Below are positions 1-6,194 of a DNA stretch of 7,934 nt, piece after piece. The DNA is from Solirubrobacteraceae bacterium (lineage in GTDB: Bacteria; Actinomycetota; Thermoleophilia; Solirubrobacterales; Solirubrobacteraceae), in NCBI GenBank assembly GCA_024710825.1, contig JANJUA010000328.1, forward strand, positions 1 through 7,934, written 5' to 3'. The first letter of the stretch is position 1. Each line of letters starts with the position of its first letter. Position numbers and translations under genes: made by a program. A model generated the notes under the pieces. That model did no database searches. It was not told where the DNA came from and was given only the letters and a program-made list of their open reading frames with translations.

Positions 1-1
1 G

Positions 2-517
2 GCGGGCTCAGACGTCGCCGCCACCGGCTACGCCCTCGCGCAGACGCTCCAGCGCGAGAGCCCCGACCTCGTCCTCCTCGGGCAGCAGTCCGACGACGGC
101 GAGTGCTACACGATCGGCGCCGTCGTCGCCGACCACCTGCAGATGCCGTCGCTGACCCAGGTCATCAAGATGGACGTCGCCGAGGGCGGCCTCCGCTGCG
201 AGCGCCAGGCCGAGTACGGCTACGACACCGTCCAGGTCGAGCTGCCCGCCGTCATCTCGGTGGGCGACGCGATCAACGAGCCGCGCTACCCCTCGCTGAA
301 GGCGATCATGGGCGCGAAGAAGAAGCCGCTCGACGCGGTCGTCGCGGGCGACGTGGGCATCGACGCCGCGCGTGTCGGCGCCGCCGGCTCGCAGGTCGAC
401 TGCGGCGGCTTCAAGGCGCCGCCGGCGAAGTCGGCCGGCACGATCATCGAGGACGAAGACACCGGCGAGACGGTCGAGAAGATCATCGCCTGGCTCGACG
501 AGAGGAAGCTGATCTAG
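2..517 (+). CDS. etfB: Electron transfer flavoprotein subunit beta, 5'-truncated
   Basis: This is the smaller subunit of the soluble electron transfer flavoprotein, which pairs with EtfA, binds AMP in the classical type, and accepts electrons from acyl-CoA and other dehydrogenases. The frame is open from base 2 to the TAG at 515-517, giving 171 residues. The family is usually about 250-260 residues, so roughly the first 85 lie upstream of the window. The best marker is the stretch around 277-330, NEPRYPSLKAIMGAKKKPL, the ETF-beta signature (NEPRYP...IM.AKKKP). Upstream, LLGQQSDDGECYTIG (about 76-120) corresponds to the nucleotide-binding segment, with an unusual Y-T-I where many homologues have N-Q-T or A-Q-V. 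The stop is directly followed by the etfA ATG, so the two subunits are almost certainly co-translated. An internal ATG at 143 is not the start, because conserved sequence continues upstream of it. Confidence 0.93.
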   Translation, partial: AGSDVAATGYALAQTLQRESPDLVLLGQQSDDGECYTIGAVVADHLQMPSLTQVIKMDVAEGGLRCERQAEYGYDTVQVELPAVISVGDAINEPRYPSLKAIMGAKKKPLDAVVAGDVGIDAARVGAAGSQVDCGGFKAPPAKSAGTIIEDEDTGETVEKIIAWLDERKLI

Positions 518-1495
518 ATGGCGGGGATCCTCGTCTACGCCCTCCAGTACGAGGGCGCGTTCAACAAGAACTCGCTCGGCGCGGTCGCCGAGGCCGCCAA
601 GCTCGCGGGCCAGCTCGGCACCGAGGCTCACGCCATCGTCGTGGGGGAGGGCGTCTCCGACGACCTCGCCGCGCAGCTCGGCGGCTACGGGGCCGCCAAG
701 GTGTTCAAGGTCGAGGCGCCCGAGGGCCTCTCGCAGCCGGTCGTCGACGCCATGGCGAAGGTCATGACCGACAACGGCCACGACTACGCCATCTTCGGCG
801 GCGGCCTGCTCGGCTTCGAGATCGGCGCCGGCCTCGCCGCGCGCCTCGGCGCCGGCGTGACGATGGAGGTCACGAACGTCCTGGTCGACGGCGGCAAGCT
901 CGTCGCCGAGCGCCCGATCCTGGGCGACTCCGCGATCTCCGAGTCTCGCTACAAGGACAAGGGCATCATCATCGGCCGCCTCAACGCGTTCGAGGTGCCC
1001 GCGTCGAGCGGCGCCAGCGCCCCGGTCGAGACGGTCGCGGTGGAGCTCTCGCCCTGGTCGACCAAGGCCAAGATGGTCACCCGCGGCGAGCAGCGCGGCG
1101 CCGACGTGGACATCGAGGGCGCCGACGTCCTCGTGGCCGGCGGCCGCGGGCTCGGCAAGGCGGAGGGGTTCGACACGCTCGAGGAGCTCGCGGCCGCGTT
1201 CGGAGGCAACTCGGCCGTCGCCGCCACCCGCGCGGTCGTCGACGCCGGCTGGTACCCGTACGCGGCGCAGATCGGCCAGACGGGCAAGACCGTCGCGCCG
1301 AAGCTGTACCTGGCGGCGGGCATCTCCGGCGCGATCCAGCACAAGGTCGGGATGCAGTCCTCGGAGAACATCGTGGCGATCAACAAGGACGCCAACGCCC
1401 CGATCTTCGAGTTCTCCGACCTCGGGATCGTCGGCGACCTCAACAAGATCGTCCCCAAGCTCATCGAGGCCGTAAAGGCCCGCAAGGGGAGCTGA
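518..1495 (+). CDS. etfA: Electron transfer flavoprotein subunit alpha
   Basis: This 325-residue protein is the FAD-binding subunit of EtfAB and has the normal family length. The N-terminal half (residues about 1-190) fits the ETF alpha/beta-type domain. The C-terminal half carries the FAD domain: AGGRGLGKAEGF (R210 in the conserved GGRGLG), TRAVVDAGW, QIGQTGKTVAPKLY, and the ETF-alpha signature AAGISGAIQHKVGM from about residue 266, followed by VAINKD and IFEFSDLGIVGDL. All the usual FAD contacts I can recognise are present. The ATG at 518 abuts the etfB stop (TAG-ATG), and AGAGGAAG at 501-508 is a good Shine-Dalgarno about 9 bases upstream. Because an ETF:quinone oxidoreductase follows five bases downstream, this is probably the conventional ETF feeding the quinone pool rather than a bifurcating one; that is an inference from context. 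Confidence 0.96.
   Translation: MAGILVYALQYEGAFNKNSLGAVAEAAKLAGQLGTEAHAIVVGEGVSDDLAAQLGGYGAAKVFKVEAPEGLSQPVVDAMAKVMTDNGHDYAIFGGGLLGFEIGAGLAARLGAGVTMEVTNVLVDGGKLVAERPILGDSAISESRYKDKGIIIGRLNAFEVPASSGASAPVETVAVELSPWSTKAKMVTRGEQRGADVDIEGADVLVAGGRGLGKAEGFDTLEELAAAFGGNSAVAATRAVVDAGWYPYAAQIGQTGKTVAPKLYLAAGISGAIQHKVGMQSSENIVAINKDANAPIFEFSDLGIVGDLNKIVPKLIEAVKARKGS
1484..1491 (+). promoter_or_regulatory. Shine-Dalgarno sequence setting the ETF-QO start
   Basis: AAGGGGAG lies inside the last codons of etfA, 9 bases before the GTG at 1501. It decides the start of the next gene, whose frame stays open far upstream only because of the high GC content. A second in-frame GTG at 1549 has no comparable purine-rich sequence in front of it. 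Confidence 0.7.
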
Positions 1496-1500
1496 CGCGC

Positions 1501-3246
1501 GTGGCCGGCCGCAACGGCGCGGTCGCACCGGGGGCGTACCCGCCCCCGGTGGACGCGCGCAAGGAGTTCGTCAAGCGCGAGCTCGACGCGGAGGACGAGC
1601 GGATCGACGTCGGCGTGGCGATCGTCGGCGGCGGGACCGCCGGGCTGGCCACCGCCAACCGGCTGCTGCAGCTCCTGGCCGACGACCCGGAGACGATGGA
1701 GCGCCTCGGCGAGGTGCCCGTCGCCGTCATCGAGAAGGCGAAGACCTGCGGCGGCCACAACCTCTCGGGCGCGGTCGTGCGCCCGGGGCCGCTCGAGCAG
1801 CTCTACCCGGACTACACCCGGGAGCAGTGGCGGGAGGAGGGCTGGGCCTTCGGCGAGGTCACGAAGGAGGCCGTCTACCTGACGCCCACCGCGAAGAGGT
1901 CGCTGCGGATCCCGACGCCGCCGCCGTTCAAGAACCACGGCAACGAGGTCATCTCGGTGTCCGCGCTGGCGCGCTTCCAGCAGCGGCTGGCCGAGGAGGG
2001 CGGCGCGTACATCCTCACGGAGACGACCGCGAACCAGCTCCTCGTCGCCGACGGCGTCGTGCGCGGCGTGCGGACGGGCGACAAGGGCCGGGGCCGGGAC
2101 GGCGAGCCGCTGGGCAACTTCGAGCCCGGCACCGACGTCACGGCGCAGCACACGGTGCTCGCCGAGGGCTGCTGGGGCCATCTCACCGGGGCGGCGATCC
2201 AGGAGTTCGACCTCGCCGACGGCCGCGAGCCGCAGGTCTGGGAGCTCGGGGTCAAGGAGATCTGGAAGGTCCCCAAGCCGCTGGACCGCCTGATCCACAC
2301 GATGGGGCCGTGGCCGCTGTCGATCTCGACGAAGAAGGGCCACGTCGGGGGCACCTGGATCTACCCGATGAAGGACGCGAAGACCGGCGACGACCTCGTG
2401 TCGATCGGGTTCGTCGTCGAGCTGGACTACAAGGACGCGACCACGTCGGCGCACGATCTGCTCCAGACGTTCAAGACGCACCCGATGGTCCGCAAGATCC
2501 TCGAGGGCGGCGAGCGCGTCGGCTGGGGCGCCAAGGCGCTGCCGGGCGGCGGCTACTGGTCGATGCCGAAGCTCACGATGCCGGGCGCGCTGCTGGTCGG
2601 CGACTCGGCGGGCATGGTGGACACGCTCTCCCTCAAGGGCGTGCACCACTGCGTCCAGTCCGGCATCCTGGCCGGCGAGGCGATCTACGCCGCGCTGAAG
2701 CGGGGCACGAGCGACCTCTCCGCCTACGAGGAGGCGGTCGAGAGCTCGAGCATCGGCAAGGAGCTCTACGAGGTCCGCAACCAGCGCCAGCCGCTGCAGA
2801 AGGGCATGCTGAAGGCGGGCCCGATCGTCGGTGCGATGTCGCTGACGAAGGGCCGGTTCCCGGGCGGCCGCTGGAGCTGGCATCGCAACGACTCGATCCC
2901 GATGCACGTCGGCAACACCAAGGACCGCTATCCGAAGCCGGACGGCAAGTACACGTTCGACAAGCTGTCGAGCGTCTTCATCACGGGCAACGCGACGCGC
3001 GACGACGCGCCGAACCACATCCGGGTCCGCAAGAACGTCCCGCGCGAGGTGGCCGAGACGTGGGTGTGGATGTGCCCGGCGGGGGTCTACGAGATCCCCG
3101 AGGACGGGGTGGGTGGGTCCGAATCCGGCAACGTCGACGTGATCGTCAACTACACCAACTGCGTGCAGTGCGGCGCGATCACCGCCAAGGGCGGCCGGCT
3201 GACGGTCCCCGAGGGCGGCGACGGGCCGCTCTACCAGCAGACCTGA
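1501..3246 (+). CDS. Electron transfer flavoprotein:quinone oxidoreductase (ETFDH/FixC family)
   Basis: This 581-residue flavoprotein should oxidise reduced EtfAB and reduce membrane quinone (probably menaquinone if the host is an actinobacterium; inferred). The FAD-binding Rossmann motif VAIVGGGTAGLATA is at about residues 39-52. CGGHNLSGAVV, VSIGFVVELDYKD, FKTHP, LEGGERVGWGAKALPGGGY, the second FAD motif LLVGDSAGMVD and KGVHHCVQSGILAGEAIY follow in the ETF-QO order. The C-terminus has MCPAGVYE, NCVQCG and VPEGGDGPLY, the ferredoxin-like segment that normally binds a 4Fe-4S cluster. Here C525, C554 and C557 are present, but the fourth ligand position of the usual C-x2-C-x2-C is Ile560 and no other cysteine lies nearby. 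Length matches bacterial homologues. The GTG start is supported by the Shine-Dalgarno at 1484-1491. About 38 residues of proline- and charge-rich sequence precede the Rossmann fold. The gene closes the etfBA operon, 5 bases after etfA. Confidence 0.93.
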   Translation: MAGRNGAVAPGAYPPPVDARKEFVKRELDAEDERIDVGVAIVGGGTAGLATANRLLQLLADDPETMERLGEVPVAVIEKAKTCGGHNLSGAVVRPGPLEQLYPDYTREQWREEGWAFGEVTKEAVYLTPTAKRSLRIPTPPPFKNHGNEVISVSALARFQQRLAEEGGAYILTETTANQLLVADGVVRGVRTGDKGRGRDGEPLGNFEPGTDVTAQHTVLAEGCWGHLTGAAIQEFDLADGREPQVWELGVKEIWKVPKPLDRLIHTMGPWPLSISTKKGHVGGTWIYPMKDAKTGDDLVSIGFVVELDYKDATTSAHDLLQTFKTHPMVRKILEGGERVGWGAKALPGGGYWSMPKLTMPGALLVGDSAGMVDTLSLKGVHHCVQSGILAGEAIYAALKRGTSDLSAYEEAVESSSIGKELYEVRNQRQPLQKGMLKAGPIVGAMSLTKGRFPGGRWSWHRNDSIPMHVGNTKDRYPKPDGKYTFDKLSSVFITGNATRDDAPNHIRVRKNVPREVAETWVWMCPAGVYEIPEDGVGGSESGNVDVIVNYTNCVQCGAITAKGGRLTVPEGGDGPLYQQT

Positions 3247-3251
3247 CCGGG

Positions 3252-3287
3252 GCGGGGCCGGAAAAGGCGCAACCTTTCCGGCCCCGC
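3252..3287 (+). terminator. Hairpin after the ETF operon
   Basis: The arm GGGGCCGG-AAAAGG (3254-3267) pairs with CCTTT-CCGGCCCC (3273-3285) around a CGCAA loop, with one unpaired A. The outer bases 3252-3253 and 3286-3287 also pair. It begins 5 bases after the ETF-QO stop, where a terminator is expected. No uridine tract follows (next bases GCTGTTGGGG), so it would be a U-less terminator or an mRNA 3'-end stabiliser. Confidence 0.6.
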
Positions 3288-3305
3288 GCTGTTGGGGGGA
3301 GGGCA

Positions 3306-4052
3306 ATGCGCCGTCTCGCCTTCCTCCTCATCCCTCTCCTCGCGCTCGCGGTCGCCGGGGGCGCCGCGGCGGCGCCGACCGTCGGCGTGACCGTCGAGGA
3401 GTGCCGCACCTCGGCCAGCCCGCTGGAGCGCTACGCGATCTTCCGCGGCCAGATGGACGGCGTCGGCCGCAACACCGATCGCATGGCGATGCGCTTCGAC
3501 CTCCAGGTCCGCGAGCCGGGCGCCACGCGCTACCGCGTCGTCGACGCCCCGGGCCTGGGGACCTGGATCAGGTCCGCGCCGGGCACCAACGGCGGCTTCA
3601 TCTGGACCAAGCAGGTGACGAAGCTGGACGCTCCGGCGGACTACCGCGTCCGCGTCGCGTTCCGCTGGTACGACAAGGCCGGGCGCACGATCGAGCGCGC
3701 CGCGCGCCGCTCGCGGACCTGCACGCAGCCGGACCTGCGCCCGGATCTGGAGCTCGGCGCGCTGACGACCCGCGAGGGCCCCGAGCCCGGCCTCACGCGC
3801 TACGGCGTCGCGGTCCGCAACGCCGGGCGCGGGGACGCGGGCGCGTTCGAGGTGGCGTTCGGCGCCGGAGACGAACCGCTGCTCGTGACGGTGCCGGGGG
3901 TGCGCGCCGGCGCCGAGCAGCCGGTCGCCTTCGTGGCGCCGACGTGCGTCGGCGGCGACACGCTGCGCTTCGAGGTGGATCCGAGGGGCGTGGTCGACGA
4001 GTCCGACGAGCAGGACAACGTCCTGCGCGTGGCCTGCCCCACCGGTGGCTAG
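3306..4052 (+). CDS. Secreted CARDB-domain protein of unknown function
   Basis: The gene encodes 248 residues and I do not recognise a named function. Residues 1-23 are a clear Sec signal peptide: MRR, a hydrophobic core [16 protein letters not shown], then AAAA, with cleavage likely before Pro24. There is no lipobox cysteine at the cleavage site and no later membrane segment, so the product is probably released or wall-associated. Residues about 25-140 are an unassigned module rich in beta-strand-like runs ([19 protein letters not shown]) bounded by C33 and C139. Residues about 143-246 look like a CARDB (cell-adhesion-related Ig-like) domain: [24 protein letters not shown] and the typical end [15 protein letters not shown]214 and C244 lie in this half, so two intradomain disulfides (33-139, 214-244) are plausible. 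The ATG at 3306 has a strong purine tract, GGGGGGAGGG (3294-3303), very close upstream. The gene is bounded by the hairpin upstream and by rpmE 13 bases downstream, so it is probably monocistronic or fed by read-through. Confidence 0.82.
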   Translation: MRRLAFLLIPLLALAVAGGAAAAPTVGVTVEECRTSASPLERYAIFRGQMDGVGRNTDRMAMRFDLQVREPGATRYRVVDAPGLGTWIRSAPGTNGGFIWTKQVTKLDAPADYRVRVAFRWYDKAGRTIERAARRSRTCTQPDLRPDLELGALTTREGPEPGLTRYGVAVRNAGRGDAGAFEVAFGAGDEPLLVTVPGVRAGAEQPVAFVAPTCVGGDTLRFEVDPRGVVDESDEQDNVLRVACPTGG

Positions 4053-4055
4053 ACT
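4050..4055 (+). promoter_or_regulatory. Candidate -10 element of a leaderless rpmE promoter
   Basis: TAGACT fits the TANNNT pattern of actinobacterial -10 elements and ends 10 bases before the rpmE ATG. Its first three bases are the stop codon of the CARDB gene. I see no convincing -35 box at the usual spacing. There is no Shine-Dalgarno between it and the ATG, so the transcript would have a leader of at most a few bases. Confidence 0.4.
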
Positions 4056-4065
4056 GGATATCACC

Positions 4066-4281
4066 ATGAAGACCGGCATCCACCCCGACTACGTCGAAGC
4101 CCACGTGCGCTGCACCTGCGGCAACGAGTTCACGACGCGCTCGACGCAGAGCGAGATCCACGTCGAGATCTGCTCGAACTGCCACCCGTTCTACACGGGG
4201 CGCCAGAAGCTCGTGGACACCGGTGGCCGCGTGGAGCGCTTCAACCGCCGCGCCGCTCGCCGCCGCGCCGGCCAGAAGTAG
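4066..4281 (+). CDS. rpmE: Large-subunit ribosomal protein bL31, zinc-binding type
   Basis: This 71-residue protein is the 50S ribosomal protein bL31, which sits at the central protuberance and bridges to the small subunit. It starts [12 protein letters not shown], carries [11 protein letters not shown], and has a basic tail ([11 protein letters not shown]). C16, C18, C36 and C39 form the CxC...CxxC zinc site, so this is the C+ paralogue rather than the zinc-free form made under zinc limitation. The ATG at 4066 gives the canonical N-terminus. An in-frame GTG at 4045 would add seven unconserved residues and overlap the previous gene. Upstream bases contain no Shine-Dalgarno. The prfA gene follows, as is common in actinobacteria. 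Confidence 0.96.
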   Translation: MKTGIHPDYVEAHVRCTCGNEFTTRSTQSEIHVEICSNCHPFYTGRQKLVDTGGRVERFNRRAARRRAGQK

Positions 4282-4298
4282 GCCCCGGCGGGTGGATC

Positions 4299-4321
4299 GG
4301 CGCCGGCCGGCGGCCGGCGCC
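4299..4321 (+). terminator. Perfect GC hairpin between rpmE and prfA
   Basis: GGCGCCGGCC (4299-4308) and GGCCGGCGCC (4312-4321) form a perfect 10-bp inverted repeat around the 3-base loop GGC. It lies 18 bases after the rpmE stop and ends 4 bases before the putative prfA -10 element. No U-tract follows. It could end the rpmE transcript, or as a palindrome could bind a regulator of prfA; the sequence alone does not decide. Confidence 0.5.
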
Positions 4322-4325
4322 CATC

Positions 4326-4331
4326 TACAGT
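4326..4331 (+). promoter_or_regulatory. Candidate -10 element of a leaderless prfA promoter
   Basis: TACAGT matches TANNNT and ends 7 bases before the GTG at 4339, so transcription would begin at or next to the start codon. It also overlaps the alternative GTG at 4330, which would then lie upstream of the transcript. The -35 region is occupied by the GC palindrome and shows no recognisable box. Confidence 0.45.
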
Positions 4332-4338
4332 GCACAGG

Positions 4339-5388
4339 GTGATCGAGTCCCTCGTCGACCAGCTCGAGGCGCGCTTCGCCGAGCTGGAGCGCCTCATCGT
4401 GGACCCCCAGGTGATCGGGGACCGGCGGCGGCATGCCGACGTCAACCGCGAGTACCGGCGCCTTGCGCCGGCGAGCGAGCTGGCGGCGCAGTGGCGTCGA
4501 GCGATCGACGACGCGGCGGGGGCGCGCGAGCTGCTCGCCGAGGAGGAGGACCCGGAGGTGCGCGAGATGCTCGCCACCGCCGAGGCCCGCATCGACGAGC
4601 TCGAGGAGGGCATCCGCCTGGCGATGGTCGAGCGCGACCCCAACGACGACAAGAACGTCATCGTCGAGGTGCGCGGGGGCGCCGGCGGGGAGGAGGCGGG
4701 CCTGTGGGCCGGCGACGTGGCCCGGATGCTCATGCGGTACGCCGAGCGGCGCGGCTTCTCCGTGGAGGTCCTCGACGCCCGCGACGGCGAGACGACGTTC
4801 GCGATCAAGGGCGACGGCGCCTATTCGGTCTTCAAGTTCGAGGGCGGCACGCACCGCGTCCAACGCGTGCCGGTGACGGAGTCGCAGGGCCGCATCCACA
4901 CCTCGACCGCCACCGTCGCGGTGCTGCCCGAGGCCGAGGAGGTCGACGTCCACGTCGACCCCGGCGATCTTCAGGTCGACGTCTACCGCTCGTCCGGCCC
5001 CGGCGGCCAGTCGGTGAACACGACCGACTCGGCGGTGCGCATCACGCACAAGCCGAGCGGCATCGTCGTCTCGATGCAGGACGAGAAGAGCCAGCTGCAG
5101 AATCGCGAGAAGGCGATGCGCGTCCTGCGCGCCCGCCTGTACGACGCGGCGCTGGCCGAGCAGCAGGCCGAGCTGTCGGCGGACCGCCGCTCGCAGGTCG
5201 GCACCGGCGAGCGGGCCGAGAAGATCCGTACCTACAACTACGGCGAGCGGCGCGTCACCGACCACCGCATCAAGCTGACCCAGCACAACCTCGAGGACGT
5301 CCTCGAGGGGCAGCTCGACGAGCTCACCGCCGCGCTCCAGGGCGACGAGAAGCGCCGCGCCCTCGAGGCGCAGGCCGCCGCGCGGTGA
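4339..5388 (+). CDS. prfA: Peptide chain release factor 1
   Basis: RF1 recognises UAG and UAA in the ribosomal A site and triggers peptide release. The 349-residue product has the family length. The N-terminal helical region (about 1-100) is followed by VEVRGGAGGEEAGLWAGDV. The codon-recognition motif is P178-V179-T180 (PxT, diagnostic of RF1; RF2 has SPF), in RVPVTESQGRIHTS. The catalytic loop SSGPGGQSVNTTDSAVR has G222-G223-Q224, and the tail reads RTYNYGERRVTDHRI. The GTG at 4339 is chosen over the in-frame GTG at 4330, which falls inside the likely -10 element and adds only three residues. The stop overlaps the prmC start (GTGA), coupling RF1 to the enzyme expected to methylate Q224. Some RF1 homologues have HVN after GGQ where this has SVN; both occur. 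Confidence 0.97.
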   Translation: MIESLVDQLEARFAELERLIVDPQVIGDRRRHADVNREYRRLAPASELAAQWRRAIDDAAGARELLAEEEDPEVREMLATAEARIDELEEGIRLAMVERDPNDDKNVIVEVRGGAGGEEAGLWAGDVARMLMRYAERRGFSVEVLDARDGETTFAIKGDGAYSVFKFEGGTHRVQRVPVTESQGRIHTSTATVAVLPEAEEVDVHVDPGDLQVDVYRSSGPGGQSVNTTDSAVRITHKPSGIVVSMQDEKSQLQNREKAMRVLRARLYDAALAEQQAELSADRRSQVGTGERAEKIRTYNYGERRVTDHRIKLTQHNLEDVLEGQLDELTAALQGDEKRRALEAQAAAR

Positions 5389-6194
5389 CCGCGGTCCGCG
5401 AGGCGCTCGACTCCGCGCTGGTGGCGCTGGGCGCCTCCGGCGTCGACAGCCCGCGGCTCGACGCGGAGATCCTGCTGGCCGACGCGCTGGGGGTGGAGCG
5501 GGCGCGGCTGTACCTCGACCGCGACCTGCGCGTCGAGGGACCGGCGGTGCGCCGCTTCCAGGATCTCGTGCGCCGGCGCAGCGTCGAGCGCGTCCCGGTC
5601 GCCTATCTGCTGGGCCGCAGGGGCTTCCGCCACCTCGAGCTCGAGGTCGACCCCCGCGTGCTCGTGCCGCGGCCGGAGACCGAGCTGCTCGTCGAGCTGG
5701 CGGTGGCGGAGCTTCCGCGGGGCGCGCGCGTGGTCGACGTCGGCACCGGCAGCGGCGCGATCGCCCTGGCGCTGGCCGACGAGCGGCCGGACCTGGAGAT
5801 CGCGGCGTCCGACGCCTTCGCCGACGCGCTCGACGTCGCGCGGGCCAACGCCGCGCGGCTGGCGCTCGACGTGACGTTCCTGCACGCGGACGGGCTGCCG
5901 GCCGGCGACTGGGACGCGGTCGTGGCGAACCTGCCCTATGTGGCCGACGGCGAGCGGCTGGCGCCCGAGATCAGCCGTCACGAGCCGCGCGAGGCGCTGT
6001 TCTCCGGACCGGACGGCCTCGACGCCATCCGCGCGGTGGTCGCCCGCGCCGCGGGACGGGTGGCGTGGATCGGCCTGGAGCACGGCGCCGACCAGGGGGC
6101 GTCCGTGCGGGCGCTGCTGCGCGGGGGCGGCTGGGCCGACGTCCGCACCGAGCGGGACCTGGCCGGGCACGAGCGGGTCGGCGTCGGGTGCTGA
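5385..6194 (+). CDS. prmC: Release factor glutamine methyltransferase (PrmC/HemK)
   Basis: This 269-residue SAM-dependent methyltransferase is expected to N5-methylate the GGQ glutamine of release factors 1 and 2, which raises termination efficiency. The N-terminal helical substrate domain (about 1-75, with DSPRLDAEILLADALG) is followed by VPVAYLLGRRGF and VLVPRPETELLVE. The SAM-binding motif is VVDVGTGSGAIALALA (about 116-131), and EHGAD and a short C-terminal strand complete the fold. The substrate-binding motif, normally NPPY, reads N182-L183-P184-Y185, so Asn, the second Pro and Tyr are kept and the first Pro is Leu. The start is the GTG of a GTGA overlap with the prfA stop, giving translational coupling. 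Its position directly after its substrate's gene is the usual bacterial arrangement and supports the call. An overlap with the tsaC start lies at the 3' end. Confidence 0.94.
   Translation: MTAVREALDSALVALGASGVDSPRLDAEILLADALGVERARLYLDRDLRVEGPAVRRFQDLVRRRSVERVPVAYLLGRRGFRHLELEVDPRVLVPRPETELLVELAVAELPRGARVVDVGTGSGAIALALADERPDLEIAASDAFADALDVARANAARLALDVTFLHADGLPAGDWDAVVANLPYVADGERLAPEISRHEPREALFSGPDGLDAIRAVVARAAGRVAWIGLEHGADQGASVRALLRGGGWADVRTERDLAGHERVGVGC

Noticed and set aside
103..1500. Upstream extension of the ETF-QO frame to 103
   Set aside because: The extension is Arg-rich shadow translation of etfB and etfA. Conserved sequence begins only after 1501, where a GTG with a good Shine-Dalgarno is found.
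3073..3246. A frameshift as the cause of the missing fourth cysteine in the ETF-QO
   Set aside because: The conserved C-terminal VPEGGDGPLY follows in the same frame, so there is no frame change across the motif.
1827..3305. Upstream extension of the CARDB-protein frame to 1827
   Set aside because: The extension overlaps the ETF-QO gene in another frame and has no motifs. The ATG at 3306 gives an immediate signal peptide and a Shine-Dalgarno.
949..3306. Long antisense open frame of 785 codons opposite etfA and the ETF-QO gene
   Set aside because: Its translation is Arg/Asp/Val/Ala-rich low-complexity sequence without family motifs, as expected for the complement of GC-rich codons. The + strand holds clear conserved proteins. 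The same applies to antisense frames at 8-1528, 3231-4079, 3793-5286, 5238-6170 and 7089-7874.
4330..4338. GTG at 4330 as the prfA start
   Set aside because: It lies within the TACAGT -10-like hexamer and adds only three residues. The GTG at 4339 fits better, although this cannot be proven without transcript or peptide data.
4491..5384. Upstream extension of the prmC frame through prfA
   Set aside because: It is low-complexity Arg/Gly sequence in a shadow frame of prfA. PrmC-like sequence starts at the GTG at 5385.
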